The notes under the pieces were generated by a model. It searched no databases and was not told the origin of the DNA. It saw only the letters and a list, made by a program, of their open reading frames with translations. DNA of 64,000 nucleotides from Kaistia defluvii (lineage in GTDB: Bacteria > Pseudomonadota > Alphaproteobacteria > Rhizobiales > Kaistiaceae): positions 992,001 through 1,056,000 of the forward strand of contig NZ_JBEPSM010000001.1 in NCBI RefSeq assembly GCF_040548815.1. The letters are read 5' to 3'. Below, piece by piece: positions 33,197 to 40,634 of the stretch; position 1 is the stretch's first letter, and each line of letters begins with the position of its first letter. Both the position numbers and the translations under genes were made by a program.

Positions 33197-33898
33197 ATGC
33201 CGACGACGAAGACTTGGGCCGTTCATCTCCTTACGGCGAGCGGTGCCGGATTCGCGATGCTGGCAGCGCTTGCCGTCATGCGCGGCGCATGGGTCGAGGC
33301 CTTCATCTGGCTCGGAGCAGCGCTGTTCGTCGATGCCGTCGACGGTCCGCTGGCGCGCGGCTTCCGTGTCGGCGAGCGCGTGCCGTGGTTCGATGGCGCG
33401 ATCCTCGACATGGTCATCGACTACACGACCTATGTCTTCATTCCCGCCCTGATCCTGGCCCGTTCGGACCTGATGCCGCCTTCGCTGGCGGCGCCCGCCG
33501 GCATTCTCGTCGCCGTCATCGGCGCGTTGTATTTCGCGGATACGCGGATGAAGACGCGCGAATATGGCTTCCGCGGCTTTCCCGCTGTCTGGAACATGGT
33601 GGTGTTCGTGCTGATGGTGTTCGCGCCGTCGCCGATCTTTTCCGTTGTCGTCATCGTGGCGCTGGCGGCGCTGACCTTCTCGCCGGTCGAGTTCGTCCAC
33701 CCGGTCCGGGTCAAGCGGCTGCGGCCGCTGACGTTGGCGGTGACGCTGGCCTGGTCGATCTTTTCGCTGCTCGCGGTCTTTGCCCAGCTGCGGCCGAATC
33801 AGCTCGTGCTGGCCGGCCTGGGGCTCACGACCATCTATCTGACCTTTATCGGCGCGGTGCTGCAGGCCACGCGCTTCCGCCTGCCCCAGAAAACCTAA
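33197..33898 (+). CDS. pcs: Phosphatidylcholine synthase
   Basis: CDP-alcohol phosphatidyltransferase of 233 residues that condenses choline with CDP-diacylglycerol in the inner membrane. The catalytic signature DGPLAR...G...D...D is visible from DAVDGPLARGF through FDGAILDMVIDYTTY, and six to eight helices follow. The C-terminal block RVKRLRPLTLAVTLAW is typical of Pcs. ATG 33197 has AGGGGAG six bases upstream; longer reading is open to 33023 but lacks homology. It is divergent from the YeeE pair and 17 bases ahead of terC. It implies that the organism uses host or environmental choline. Confidence 0.93.
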   Translation: MPTTKTWAVHLLTASGAGFAMLAALAVMRGAWVEAFIWLGAALFVDAVDGPLARGFRVGERVPWFDGAILDMVIDYTTYVFIPALILARSDLMPPSLAAPAGILVAVIGALYFADTRMKTREYGFRGFPAVWNMVVFVLMVFAPSPIFSVVVIVALAALTFSPVEFVHPVRVKRLRPLTLAVTLAWSIFSLLAVFAQLRPNQLVLAGLGLTTIYLTFIGAVLQATRFRLPQKT

Positions 33899-33915
33899 CC
33901 GAGGCGCCGCGCCAG

Positions 33916-34638
33916 ATGAACGTCGATCTTCTCTTCCAGCCCGCCGCATGGGCCAGTTTCCTGACGCTTTCCGTCATGGAGATCGTTCTCGGCATCGACA
34001 ACATCGTCTTCATCTCGGTTCTCGTCGCGCGGTTGCCGGCGGAGCAGGCCAAGCGCGCCCGCCAGATCGGCCTCGGGCTGGCGCTGGTGTTCCGCATCAT
34101 CCTGCTGATGGTGCTGGCGTATCTCGTCGGCCTGACCCAGCCTGTCTTCACCCTGTTCGACCACCCGTTCTCGTGGCGCGACCTGATCCTGCTCGCCGGT
34201 GGTCTGTTCCTTGTCTACAAGGCGACGCACGAGATCCATAAGGGCGTCGAGGGCGAGGGGGACGGCTCGTCCGGTCCGATCACGGCCGGCTTCGCCGCCG
34301 TGGTGTCGCAGATCATCGTCATCGACATCGTCTTCTCGGTCGATTCGATCATCACCGCGATCGGCATGGCCGAGCATCTCGAGATCATGATCGCGGCCGT
34401 CATCGTCGCGATGATCGTCATGTACATCGCCTCCGGCCCGATCTCGCACTTCATCGAGCATCACCCGACGACCAAAATGCTGGCCCTGGCCTTCCTGCTG
34501 ATGATCGGCGCGGCGCTGATCGCCGACGGCATCGGCTTCCACATCCCGCGCAGCTACCTCTATGCGGCGATGGCGTTCTCGACCGTCGTGGAGGTGCTCA
34601 ACGTGGTTGCGCAGCGAAACCGAAAGAAGGCGTCCTGA
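33916..34638 (+). CDS. TerC-family integral membrane protein
   Basis: TerC/YkoY-type protein of 240 residues with about seven helices. MEIVLGIDNIVFISVL and VVSQIIVIDIVFSVDSIITAIGM carry the paired acidic residues in membrane segments that are thought to bind metal ions; relatives export manganese in co-translational metalation. It begins 17 bases after pcs and may be co-transcribed. A weak terminator follows at 34714. Confidence 0.9.
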   Translation: MNVDLLFQPAAWASFLTLSVMEIVLGIDNIVFISVLVARLPAEQAKRARQIGLGLALVFRIILLMVLAYLVGLTQPVFTLFDHPFSWRDLILLAGGLFLVYKATHEIHKGVEGEGDGSSGPITAGFAAVVSQIIVIDIVFSVDSIITAIGMAEHLEIMIAAVIVAMIVMYIASGPISHFIEHHPTTKMLALAFLLMIGAALIADGIGFHIPRSYLYAAMAFSTVVEVLNVVAQRNRKKAS

Positions 34639-34713
34639 CGGGGCGTTTTCGCCGGGATCGGCGAGATTGAATCGGTTCTAGAATCGGTTGCATGGGGTCG
34701 GAGGGGCCTGTAC

Positions 34714-34732
34714 AAGGGATTTTCCCCTTTTT
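34714..34732 (+). terminator. Weak intrinsic terminator after terC
   Basis: AAGGG (34714-34718) pairs with CCCTT (34725-34729), with Ts continuing to 34732. A second small hairpin, CGGGCG-TTTT-CGCCCG, follows at 34735-34750. Stem strength is low, so read-through is likely. Confidence 0.4.
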
Positions 34733-34812
34733 GGCGGGCGTTTTCGCCCGGATGGCGCATCCATCCACGCGGTCCCGGCTGCGTCCACCACCCAGCAACG
34801 ACAGAGTCCGAA

Positions 34813-36018
34813 ATGGGCCTTTCCTTCGCGTCCGCGCGCCTCATCATGGCGCTGTTCTTCTTCTATTCCAGCTCCATGGCGAACTGGCTGATCCGCATTC
34901 CGGACGTCCAGCACAAGCTCGGAATGGATCCGGCGACGCTGGCGATCTGCCTGCTCGGGGTGCCGATCGGCCTCGTCACCTCGATGGCGTTCTCGGGCGC
35001 CGTCGTCGAATGGCTCGGCCCGCGCCGCGCCATCAAGATCGGCTTCCCGCTGCTGCTCGTGCCGTTGCTGCTGCCGGGCTTCGCGCCCACGCCGACGCTG
35101 CTGTTCTTCGCGCTCGTGCTGGTCGGCCTCGGCATGGGCCCGCTCGAGGTCGCCCTCAACGTCACGGCCGACCGGATCGGCCGCGCCATCGGCCGCACGG
35201 TCATGTCGCGCTGCCATGCCTTCTGGAGCTTCGGCCTGATGGGCGGCAGCATCACCGGATCGCTCGCCGCCACCTACAACCTGCCGCCCGAGATCCACAT
35301 GATCGTGGTCGTGATCTGCGTATTCGTGATCGGCGAGGCGCTGGCGTCGCGCCTGCCGCATATCGAGACGGCCGAGGACGACGCGCCGAAGGTCAAGACA
35401 TCCTCCTTCGTTCTGCCGTCGCCGAAGATCGTGCTGCTCTGCCTGTTCGCCTTCGGCATGCTGCTCGTCGAGGGCGGCATCATCGACTGGAGCGCGATCT
35501 ATCTGCGCGACGTCTTTGGCGCCACGCCGCCGACGACCGGATATGCGCTGACCGCCTTCAGCCTGGTCATGGCGTTTGGCCGCCTGGCCGGCGACTGGCT
35601 TTCCATGCGCTATGGCGCGGTGCAGATGGGACGCGTCTGCTGCACGGTGGCGCTCGTGGGCCTGCTGGTCATGGTCTTCGCCGTCAACCCGTTCATGGTC
35701 ATCGCCGGCGCAGCGGCTACCGGCTTCGGCGTCTCGATCGTCTTCCCGCTCGCCGTCACGGCGGCTGCCTCGCGCGAAGGTCCGCCCGCCGTCAACGTCG
35801 CGGCGCTGTCGCTGCTTTCCTTCTCAGGCTTCCTGCTCGGGCCGCCCATGGTCGGCTTCGTCGCCCAGTTTGGCGGCTACCGCATGGGCATGGCGACCCT
35901 GCTGCTCGCGACCCTCATGAGCCTGCTGCTTTCCGGCGAGGTACGGCCGCGCAAGCCCGCCAGCACGCGGATCCCGGCCAAGGACGGCGGCCGCGACACC
36001 GCCGCCGAGTCGGTATAG
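34813..36018 (+). CDS. MFS transporter (YbjJ-like)
   Basis: Major facilitator protein, 401 residues and about twelve helices. FYSSSMANWLIRIPDVQHKLGM opens it, EWLGPRRAIKIGFPLL corresponds to the loop 2-3 motif, and RCHAFWSFGLMGGSITGS to helix 5. The second half has FGRLAGDWLSMRYGAVQMGR as the repeated loop motif and REGPPAVNVAALSLLSFSGFLLGPP. The pattern resembles the E. coli YbjJ and fucose-permease-like group; the substrate is unknown. A clear hairpin terminator follows 11 bases after the stop. Confidence 0.85.
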   Translation: MGLSFASARLIMALFFFYSSSMANWLIRIPDVQHKLGMDPATLAICLLGVPIGLVTSMAFSGAVVEWLGPRRAIKIGFPLLLVPLLLPGFAPTPTLLFFALVLVGLGMGPLEVALNVTADRIGRAIGRTVMSRCHAFWSFGLMGGSITGSLAATYNLPPEIHMIVVVICVFVIGEALASRLPHIETAEDDAPKVKTSSFVLPSPKIVLLCLFAFGMLLVEGGIIDWSAIYLRDVFGATPPTTGYALTAFSLVMAFGRLAGDWLSMRYGAVQMGRVCCTVALVGLLVMVFAVNPFMVIAGAAATGFGVSIVFPLAVTAAASREGPPAVNVAALSLLSFSGFLLGPPMVGFVAQFGGYRMGMATLLLATLMSLLLSGEVRPRKPASTRIPAKDGGRDTAAESV

Positions 36019-36029
36019 CCTAGACGGAA

Positions 36030-36060
36030 GAGGCCGGCCGCAGCGCCGGCCTCCTTCATT
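36030..36060 (+). terminator. Intrinsic terminator after the MFS gene
   Basis: GAGGCCGGC (36030-36038) pairs perfectly with GCCGGCCTC (36045-36053) around a six-base loop, followed by CTTCATT. The T-run is short but the stem is strong and well placed. Confidence 0.7.
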
Positions 36061-36124
36061 CCACGCCCGTGCGCCCCGCCTGTTTGACGTCCGCGCGGCG
36101 TATAGCAGAGAGCAGGAGACGGTC

Positions 36125-37117
36125 ATGGTCGCGGCGATCGAGGTTCACGCCATCCGGGTTCATTCGCATGGCGGACCCAAGGTGCTTTCCTTCGACAAGA
36201 TCGAGGTCGGCGCACCGGGACCCGGCCAGGTCCGCCTTCGCCACACGGCCATCGGCCTCAATTTCGTGGATACCTATTTCCGCACCGGTCTCTACCCGGC
36301 GCCCGGCCCGTTCCCTTTCGTGCTCGGCAGCGAGGGCGTCGGCGTCGTCGAGGCAGTGGGCGAGGGCGTCACCGAGTTCAAGGTCGGCGACCGCGTCGGC
36401 TATGCCGACCCGATGGGCTCCTATGCCGAGGCACGCCTGTCGCCGGCGGCCCGGCTGATCCACATCCCCGATGGCATCAGCGACCAGATCGCGGCGTCGT
36501 CCATGCTGAAGGGTATGACCGCGCGCTACCTGCTGCGCGAGACGTTCAAAGTCGGCCCCGCGCACACCATACTCTACCACGCAGCCGCCGGCGGCGTCGG
36601 CCAGATCGCCACGCAGTGGGCCAAGGCGCTCGGCGCCACTGTGATCGGCACGGTCGGTTCCGAGGAGAAGGCGGCGATCGCCCGCAAGCTCGGCTGCGAC
36701 CATGTCATCAATTACAGGACCGAGAATTTCGTCGAGCGCGTCGTGGAGATCACCGGCGGCGCCAAGGTCGACGTCGTCTACGACTCGGTCGGCAAGGACA
36801 CGTTCCCGGCCTCGCTCGACTGCCTGAAGCGCCGCGGGATGTGGGTCTCCTTCGGCAACGCCTCCGGCGCGGTGCCGCCCTTCTCCATCGGCATCCTGAA
36901 CCAGAAGGGCTCGCTGTTCGCGACTCGCCCGTCACTGGGCGGCTATGTCGCCGAGCGCGGCGAACTGGTCGAGACGGCGAAGGATCTGTTCGACGTCATC
37001 CTGTCGGGCAAGGTCGTCGTGGCGGAGCCGCAGACCTACAAGCTCGCCGACGCGGCAGAAGCCCAGCGCGCGCTGGAAGGCCGGCAGACGACAGGCTCGG
37101 TGGTGCTGATCCCGTAG
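36125..37117 (+). CDS. qorA: NADPH:quinone oxidoreductase, zinc-free MDR
   Basis: Medium-chain reductase of 330 residues that reduces quinones by one or two electrons with NADPH. IGLNFVDTYFRTGLYP holds the quinone-reductase active-site block, FVLGSEGVGVVEAVGEGV the family opening of the catalytic domain, and HAAAGGVGQIATQWAKALGATVIGTVGS the NADPH-binding Rossmann fold. The zinc ligands of alcohol dehydrogenases are absent. GCAGGAG lies ten bases before ATG 36125. It is a single gene with repeats downstream. Confidence 0.9.
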   Translation: MVAAIEVHAIRVHSHGGPKVLSFDKIEVGAPGPGQVRLRHTAIGLNFVDTYFRTGLYPAPGPFPFVLGSEGVGVVEAVGEGVTEFKVGDRVGYADPMGSYAEARLSPAARLIHIPDGISDQIAASSMLKGMTARYLLRETFKVGPAHTILYHAAAGGVGQIATQWAKALGATVIGTVGSEEKAAIARKLGCDHVINYRTENFVERVVEITGGAKVDVVYDSVGKDTFPASLDCLKRRGMWVSFGNASGAVPPFSIGILNQKGSLFATRPSLGGYVAERGELVETAKDLFDVILSGKVVVAEPQTYKLADAAEAQRALEGRQTTGSVVLIP

Positions 37118-37165
37118 GGCTTCCCGCTCTGGCGTCGTCGACGCATTTCCGGGCCTCCCTCGGTC

Positions 37166-37272
37166 GTCATCCCGGCGGAGGCCGGGATCCAGACGCACTG
37201 GCCGAAGTCTAGCGGGCCGGGTACCATCTGCCTTGGCCCGTGGCTATGGGCCCCGGCCTTCGCCGGGGCGAC
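37166..37272. repeat. Composite palindromic repeat, type A, copy 2
   Basis: Begins GTCATCCCGGCGGAGGCCGGGAT and ends GGCCCCGGCCTTCGCCGGGGCGAC (each written here in parts of one hairpin): hairpin one from 37169, hairpin two ending at 37272, with about 60 bases between. It is the reverse-oriented counterpart of 30144-30248. Confidence 0.75.
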
Positions 37273-37385
37273 GGCGCCAGCGCAGATGACTGGACGGCGC
37301 CTTATTTGAGGACTCGTTTTCGCGGCGCCTCAGCGTGCGGGTCGTAAGTTCGAAAAGCCTGATTTCATCCTCGATCCGGGCTTCT

Positions 37386-37546
37386 CTTCACCTCTCCCTG
37401 AGGGAGAGGTCGACGGCCGCAGGCCGGCGGGTGAGGGTTTACGGCCTCGCCGCGACTGGCTCTTCGGACTGACGCTCTATCCGGAAAGTTCCCTAAACCC
37501 TCACCCGGAGTTTCGCTCCGACCTCTCCCTCAGGGAGAGGTGAGGG
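37386..37546. repeat. Intergenic repeat, type B, copy 2
   Basis: Starts CTTCACCTCTCCCTGAGGGAG, has GGCCGGCGGGTGAGGG and TTCCCTAAACCCTCACC inside and ends CAGGGAGAGGTGAGGG. The layout is the same as 30310-30473, with better end symmetry here. With copy A2 it fills the 470-base gap between qorA and the LysR gene, where no gene is seen. Confidence 0.8.
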
Positions 37547-37587
37547 CCTGTCCTGCAGGGACGAGCTCTGCCCCTGCCCAAGCCCTT

Positions 37588-38544
37588 TCAAGATAGCCCG
37601 TCACGCGCCGCAAAGTGGCTGCTGGCGAGGTTGAAGAAGGCCGCGGGGGCGTAGCGCAGATCGCCGCCTTTGCGGATCACCATGCCGAACCGGTTGAGTG
37701 GCAGGCCCTTGTCGGCGATCGGCCGGAACACGACCTCGCCGCTGGCCAGTTCCCGCTCGATGCCGAGCGGCGTCATGAAGGACAGGTAGCGGCCGGTCTT
37801 GGCCAGTTCGAACAGCATGCGGATCGAGTTCACCTCGACGAAGGAGCGCCCACGCGACGCATCCTGGGTCAGGAACGGCTCGATCACCTCGCGGATCGAC
37901 AGGCCATGTCGCGGCACCGCAAAAGCGTGTGAAAAGCAGGTGGCGAAGCTCGGCCGCATCTCGCCCGCCAGCGGGTGATCGGCCCGCATCACCGCACCGA
38001 TCGGCAGGTCGCGCCGGATGGCGATCTCGATGCCGCGATGCTGCGCCGCCAGGAAGGTGAAACCGATATCGACCTCGGAATCGACCACCATGGCGATGGC
38101 CTCCTGTGCCGAGGCCATGCGGATATCGACATGCAGGCTCGGATATTGCGCGCTGAAATCGGCGACGATGCCGGGCAGGATGGTCAAGCCGACGCTCTCC
38201 ACCGTGGCGATGCGGACGGTGCCGGTCTTCAGTCCTGCCAGCAAGCTCAGCTGCGACACCGCCGCCTCGAGCGGTGCCGCCAATTGCCGGCAGTGGCGGT
38301 AGAGGATCTCGCCCGCCGGCGTCAGGCGCAGCCGGCGCGACTCGCGGACAAACAGGGGCATTTCCAGCGTCTGTTCGAGATGGCCGATCTGTCGCGCCAC
38401 GGCCGAGGAGGCCACGTTGAGCCGCCGCGCGGTCTCGCGCATCGACAGGGTCTCGGCGACCATCGTGAAATAGATCAGCGACGGCGTATGGAACAGCCGC
38501 GCCAGGCTGGCGGGCGAGAGGGTGTTCTTGCTCTCCTGAACCAT
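37588..38544 (-). CDS. LysR-family regulator, probable controller of purine catabolism
   Basis: LysR-type regulator of 318 residues. The HTH runs from about residue 20 to 80, with YFTMVAETLSMRETARRLNVASSAVARQIGHLEQ split across helices and LFVRESRRLRLTPAGE as the wing. The remaining 230 residues form the effector domain (GTVRIATVESVGLTILPGIVADF...). It is divergent from hiuH and the purine operon, with a perfect palindrome between them, the classic arrangement for local activation with a pathway intermediate as effector. The link to purines is from position only. Confidence 0.9.
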   Translation of the reverse strand: MVQESKNTLSPASLARLFHTPSLIYFTMVAETLSMRETARRLNVASSAVARQIGHLEQTLEMPLFVRESRRLRLTPAGEILYRHCRQLAAPLEAAVSQLSLLAGLKTGTVRIATVESVGLTILPGIVADFSAQYPSLHVDIRMASAQEAIAMVVDSEVDIGFTFLAAQHRGIEIAIRRDLPIGAVMRADHPLAGEMRPSFATCFSHAFAVPRHGLSIREVIEPFLTQDASRGRSFVEVNSIRMLFELAKTGRYLSFMTPLGIERELASGEVVFRPIADKGLPLNRFGMVIRKGGDLRYAPAAFFNLASSHFAARDGLS

Positions 38545-38702
38545 GCGGGCCGCCTTGCTATCCGTACCACTGTTGCCTTTTCAGCAGCACCTTGCGCTTC
38601 AACTGGCAGTATCATGGACATTGGAGGCGTTCTAGCATGATGATGGGGGATGGCCGCAGGATTGCGTTGCAGTCACCGCCTGCCGCATTAAGATGCACCA
38701 AA

Positions 38703-38725
38703 TGATCAAAAATTCCATTTGATCA
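38703..38725. promoter_or_regulatory. Operator-like palindrome between the LysR gene and hiuH
   Basis: TGATCAAA (38703-38710) and TTTGATCA (38718-38725) form a perfect inverted repeat with a seven-base spacer in an AT-rich patch, 66 bases upstream of hiuH. It contains ATC-N13-GAT and TCAAA-N7-TTTGA, similar in shape to LysR boxes. It probably binds the divergent LysR product. Confidence 0.65.
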
Positions 38726-38790
38726 AACCTTAGGCATCTCTCTATCTTCGTCCGAACCGGACGCGCGAGAAGCATTGGATACGGACCGAA

Positions 38791-39144
38791 ATGGGTCGCC
38801 TCACCACACATGTTCTCGATACCGCCGCTGGCCGGCCCGCAGCGGGGCTGAAGATCGACCTTTTCAGGCTCGGACCGGATCCGATCCTGGTGAAAACGGT
38901 CACGACCAATGCCGACGGCCGGGTCGATGGAGGGCCGCTGCTCGAGGGCGCGGCGCTGGAGGAGGGCAGCTACGAGCTGGTCTTCCATGCCGGTGACTAT
39001 CTCCGGGGCGTGAACGAGGCCCTGCCGGCGACGCTCTTTCTCGACGTGATCCCGATCCGCTTCGGCATCGCCTCGGCAGCCGAGCACTATCATGTGCCGC
39101 TGCTGATCTCGCCTTACGGCTATTCGACCTACCGGGGCAGCTGA
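38791..39144 (+). CDS. hiuH: 5-hydroxyisourate hydrolase (transthyretin-like)
   Basis: Tetrameric enzyme of 117 residues that hydrolyses 5-hydroxyisourate to OHCU, the second step after urate oxidation. The N-terminal signature [16 protein letters not shown] contains the active His-7, and the protein ends with YRGS, the diagnostic C-terminal tetrapeptide of the family. [19 protein letters not shown] covers the last strand. No signal peptide. It is first in the purine operon and 5 bases ahead of xdhA. Confidence 0.95.
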   Translation: MGRLTTHVLDTAAGRPAAGLKIDLFRLGPDPILVKTVTTNADGRVDGGPLLEGAALEEGSYELVFHAGDYLRGVNEALPATLFLDVIPIRFGIASAAEHYHVPLLISPYGYSTYRGS

Positions 39145-39149
39145 GCAGC

Positions 39150-40634
39150 ATGCGCGAGACCGTCCGTTTTCTCCGCCGCGGCAAGATCGTCGAGGTCGCC
39201 AATGTCGATCCGATGATGACGCTGCTCGATCATCTGCGCCTCACCGAAGGGGCGACGGGAACCAAGGAAGGCTGCGGCGAGGGCGACTGCGGCGCCTGTA
39301 CCGTCGCGATCGGACGCCCCCGCAACGGCAAGGTCGTCTACGAGCCGGTCAATGCCTGCATCCAGCTGCTGGGCATGGTCGACGGCACCGAGATCGTCGC
39401 GGTAGAGGACCTGGCGGAAGGAGAGCAGCTTCATCCCGTCCAGGCCGCGATGGTCGACAAGCACGGCTCGCAATGCGGCTTCTGCACGCCGGGCTTCGTG
39501 ATGAGCATCTTCTCGCTCTACCAGGGCACAGACGGCGCGGTCGGCCGCGACCAGATCAACGACACCATCGCCGGCAATCTCTGCCGCTGCACCGGTTACC
39601 GGCCGATCGTCGAGGCGGCGCTTGCGGCCTGCGCCACCCCGCGCGACGACAAGTTCCGCAAGGCGGCCGAGGATACGGCCGGGATCCTGAACTTCATCGC
39701 GGACGACAGCGACATCTTCATCGGCAATGACGAGCGCTTCTTCGCCGCTCCCGCCTCGGTGGATGGACTGGCCGCGCTCTACGCGCAGCATCCCGATGCG
39801 ACGATTGTCGCCGGCGCCACCGATGTCGGCCTCTGGATCACCAAGCAGCTGCGCGACCTGCCCAAGATCATCCATCTCGGCCGGGTCAGGGGACTGGACG
39901 GCGTCGAGGATACCGGACGCGAGGTCCTGATCGGGGCGGCCGCGACCTATGCCAGCGTCGAGCCCTACATGCGGGCGATCGACCCCGACCTCGGCGAACT
40001 CTTCCGCCGCATCGGCTCGAAGCAGGTTCGCGCGCGGGGAACGGTGGGCGGCAATGTCGCCAATGGCTCGCCGATCGGCGATACGCCGCCGGCGCTGATC
40101 GTGCTCGGCGCGACGATGGAACTGCGCCGCCGCGACCGCTCGCGCATCCTGCCCGTCGAGGATTTCTACATCGAATATGGCAAGCAGAACCGGGCCTCGG
40201 GCGAGTTCGTCACGGGGCTGCTGGTGCCGAAGCTGCGGCCGGACCAGATCTTCCGCTGCTACAAGGTGACCAAGCGCTTCGACCAGGACATTTCCTCGGT
40301 CATGGGCGCCTTCCGCTTCACCATCAATCCGGAAGGGATGATCACCGAGGCGCGCATCGCCTATGGTGGCATGGCCGGAACGCCGAAGCGGGCCAAGGGC
40401 GCGGAATCGGCGCTGCACGGCGCCGGCATTCGCGACACCGCCGCCTGGGCCCGGGCGTTCGAGGCGTTGCGCTCGGATTTCACGCCGCTCGACGATCATC
40501 GCGCCAGCGCGAGCTACCGGGCCGAGACGGCGCATGCGCTGCTCGGCAAGGCGTTGATCGAGGCTGCCGGGACGCCGACCTCGCGCACCCGTCTGGTCGG
40601 ACGGCGGGAGGGCTTTGTCCATGCCGCTGAATAA
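39150..40634 (+). CDS. xdhA: Xanthine dehydrogenase small subunit (2Fe-2S, FAD)
   Basis: Protein of 494 residues with two [2Fe-2S] domains followed by an FAD domain; it passes electrons from the molybdenum centre to NAD. First cluster: GCGEGDCGACTVAIG with a later CIQLLG. Second: QCGFCTPGFVMS and NLCRCTGYRPI. The FAD region holds IVAGATDVGLWITK and RGTVGGNVANGSPIGDTPPALI. The start ATG at 39150 follows hiuH closely; its 3' end overlaps xdhB by 14 bases. Length fits bacterial XdhA. Substrates are hypoxanthine and xanthine. Confidence 0.95.
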   Translation: MRETVRFLRRGKIVEVANVDPMMTLLDHLRLTEGATGTKEGCGEGDCGACTVAIGRPRNGKVVYEPVNACIQLLGMVDGTEIVAVEDLAEGEQLHPVQAAMVDKHGSQCGFCTPGFVMSIFSLYQGTDGAVGRDQINDTIAGNLCRCTGYRPIVEAALAACATPRDDKFRKAAEDTAGILNFIADDSDIFIGNDERFFAAPASVDGLAALYAQHPDATIVAGATDVGLWITKQLRDLPKIIHLGRVRGLDGVEDTGREVLIGAAATYASVEPYMRAIDPDLGELFRRIGSKQVRARGTVGGNVANGSPIGDTPPALIVLGATMELRRRDRSRILPVEDFYIEYGKQNRASGEFVTGLLVPKLRPDQIFRCYKVTKRFDQDISSVMGAFRFTINPEGMITEARIAYGGMAGTPKRAKGAESALHGAGIRDTAAWARAFEALRSDFTPLDDHRASASYRAETAHALLGKALIEAAGTPTSRTRLVGRREGFVHAAE

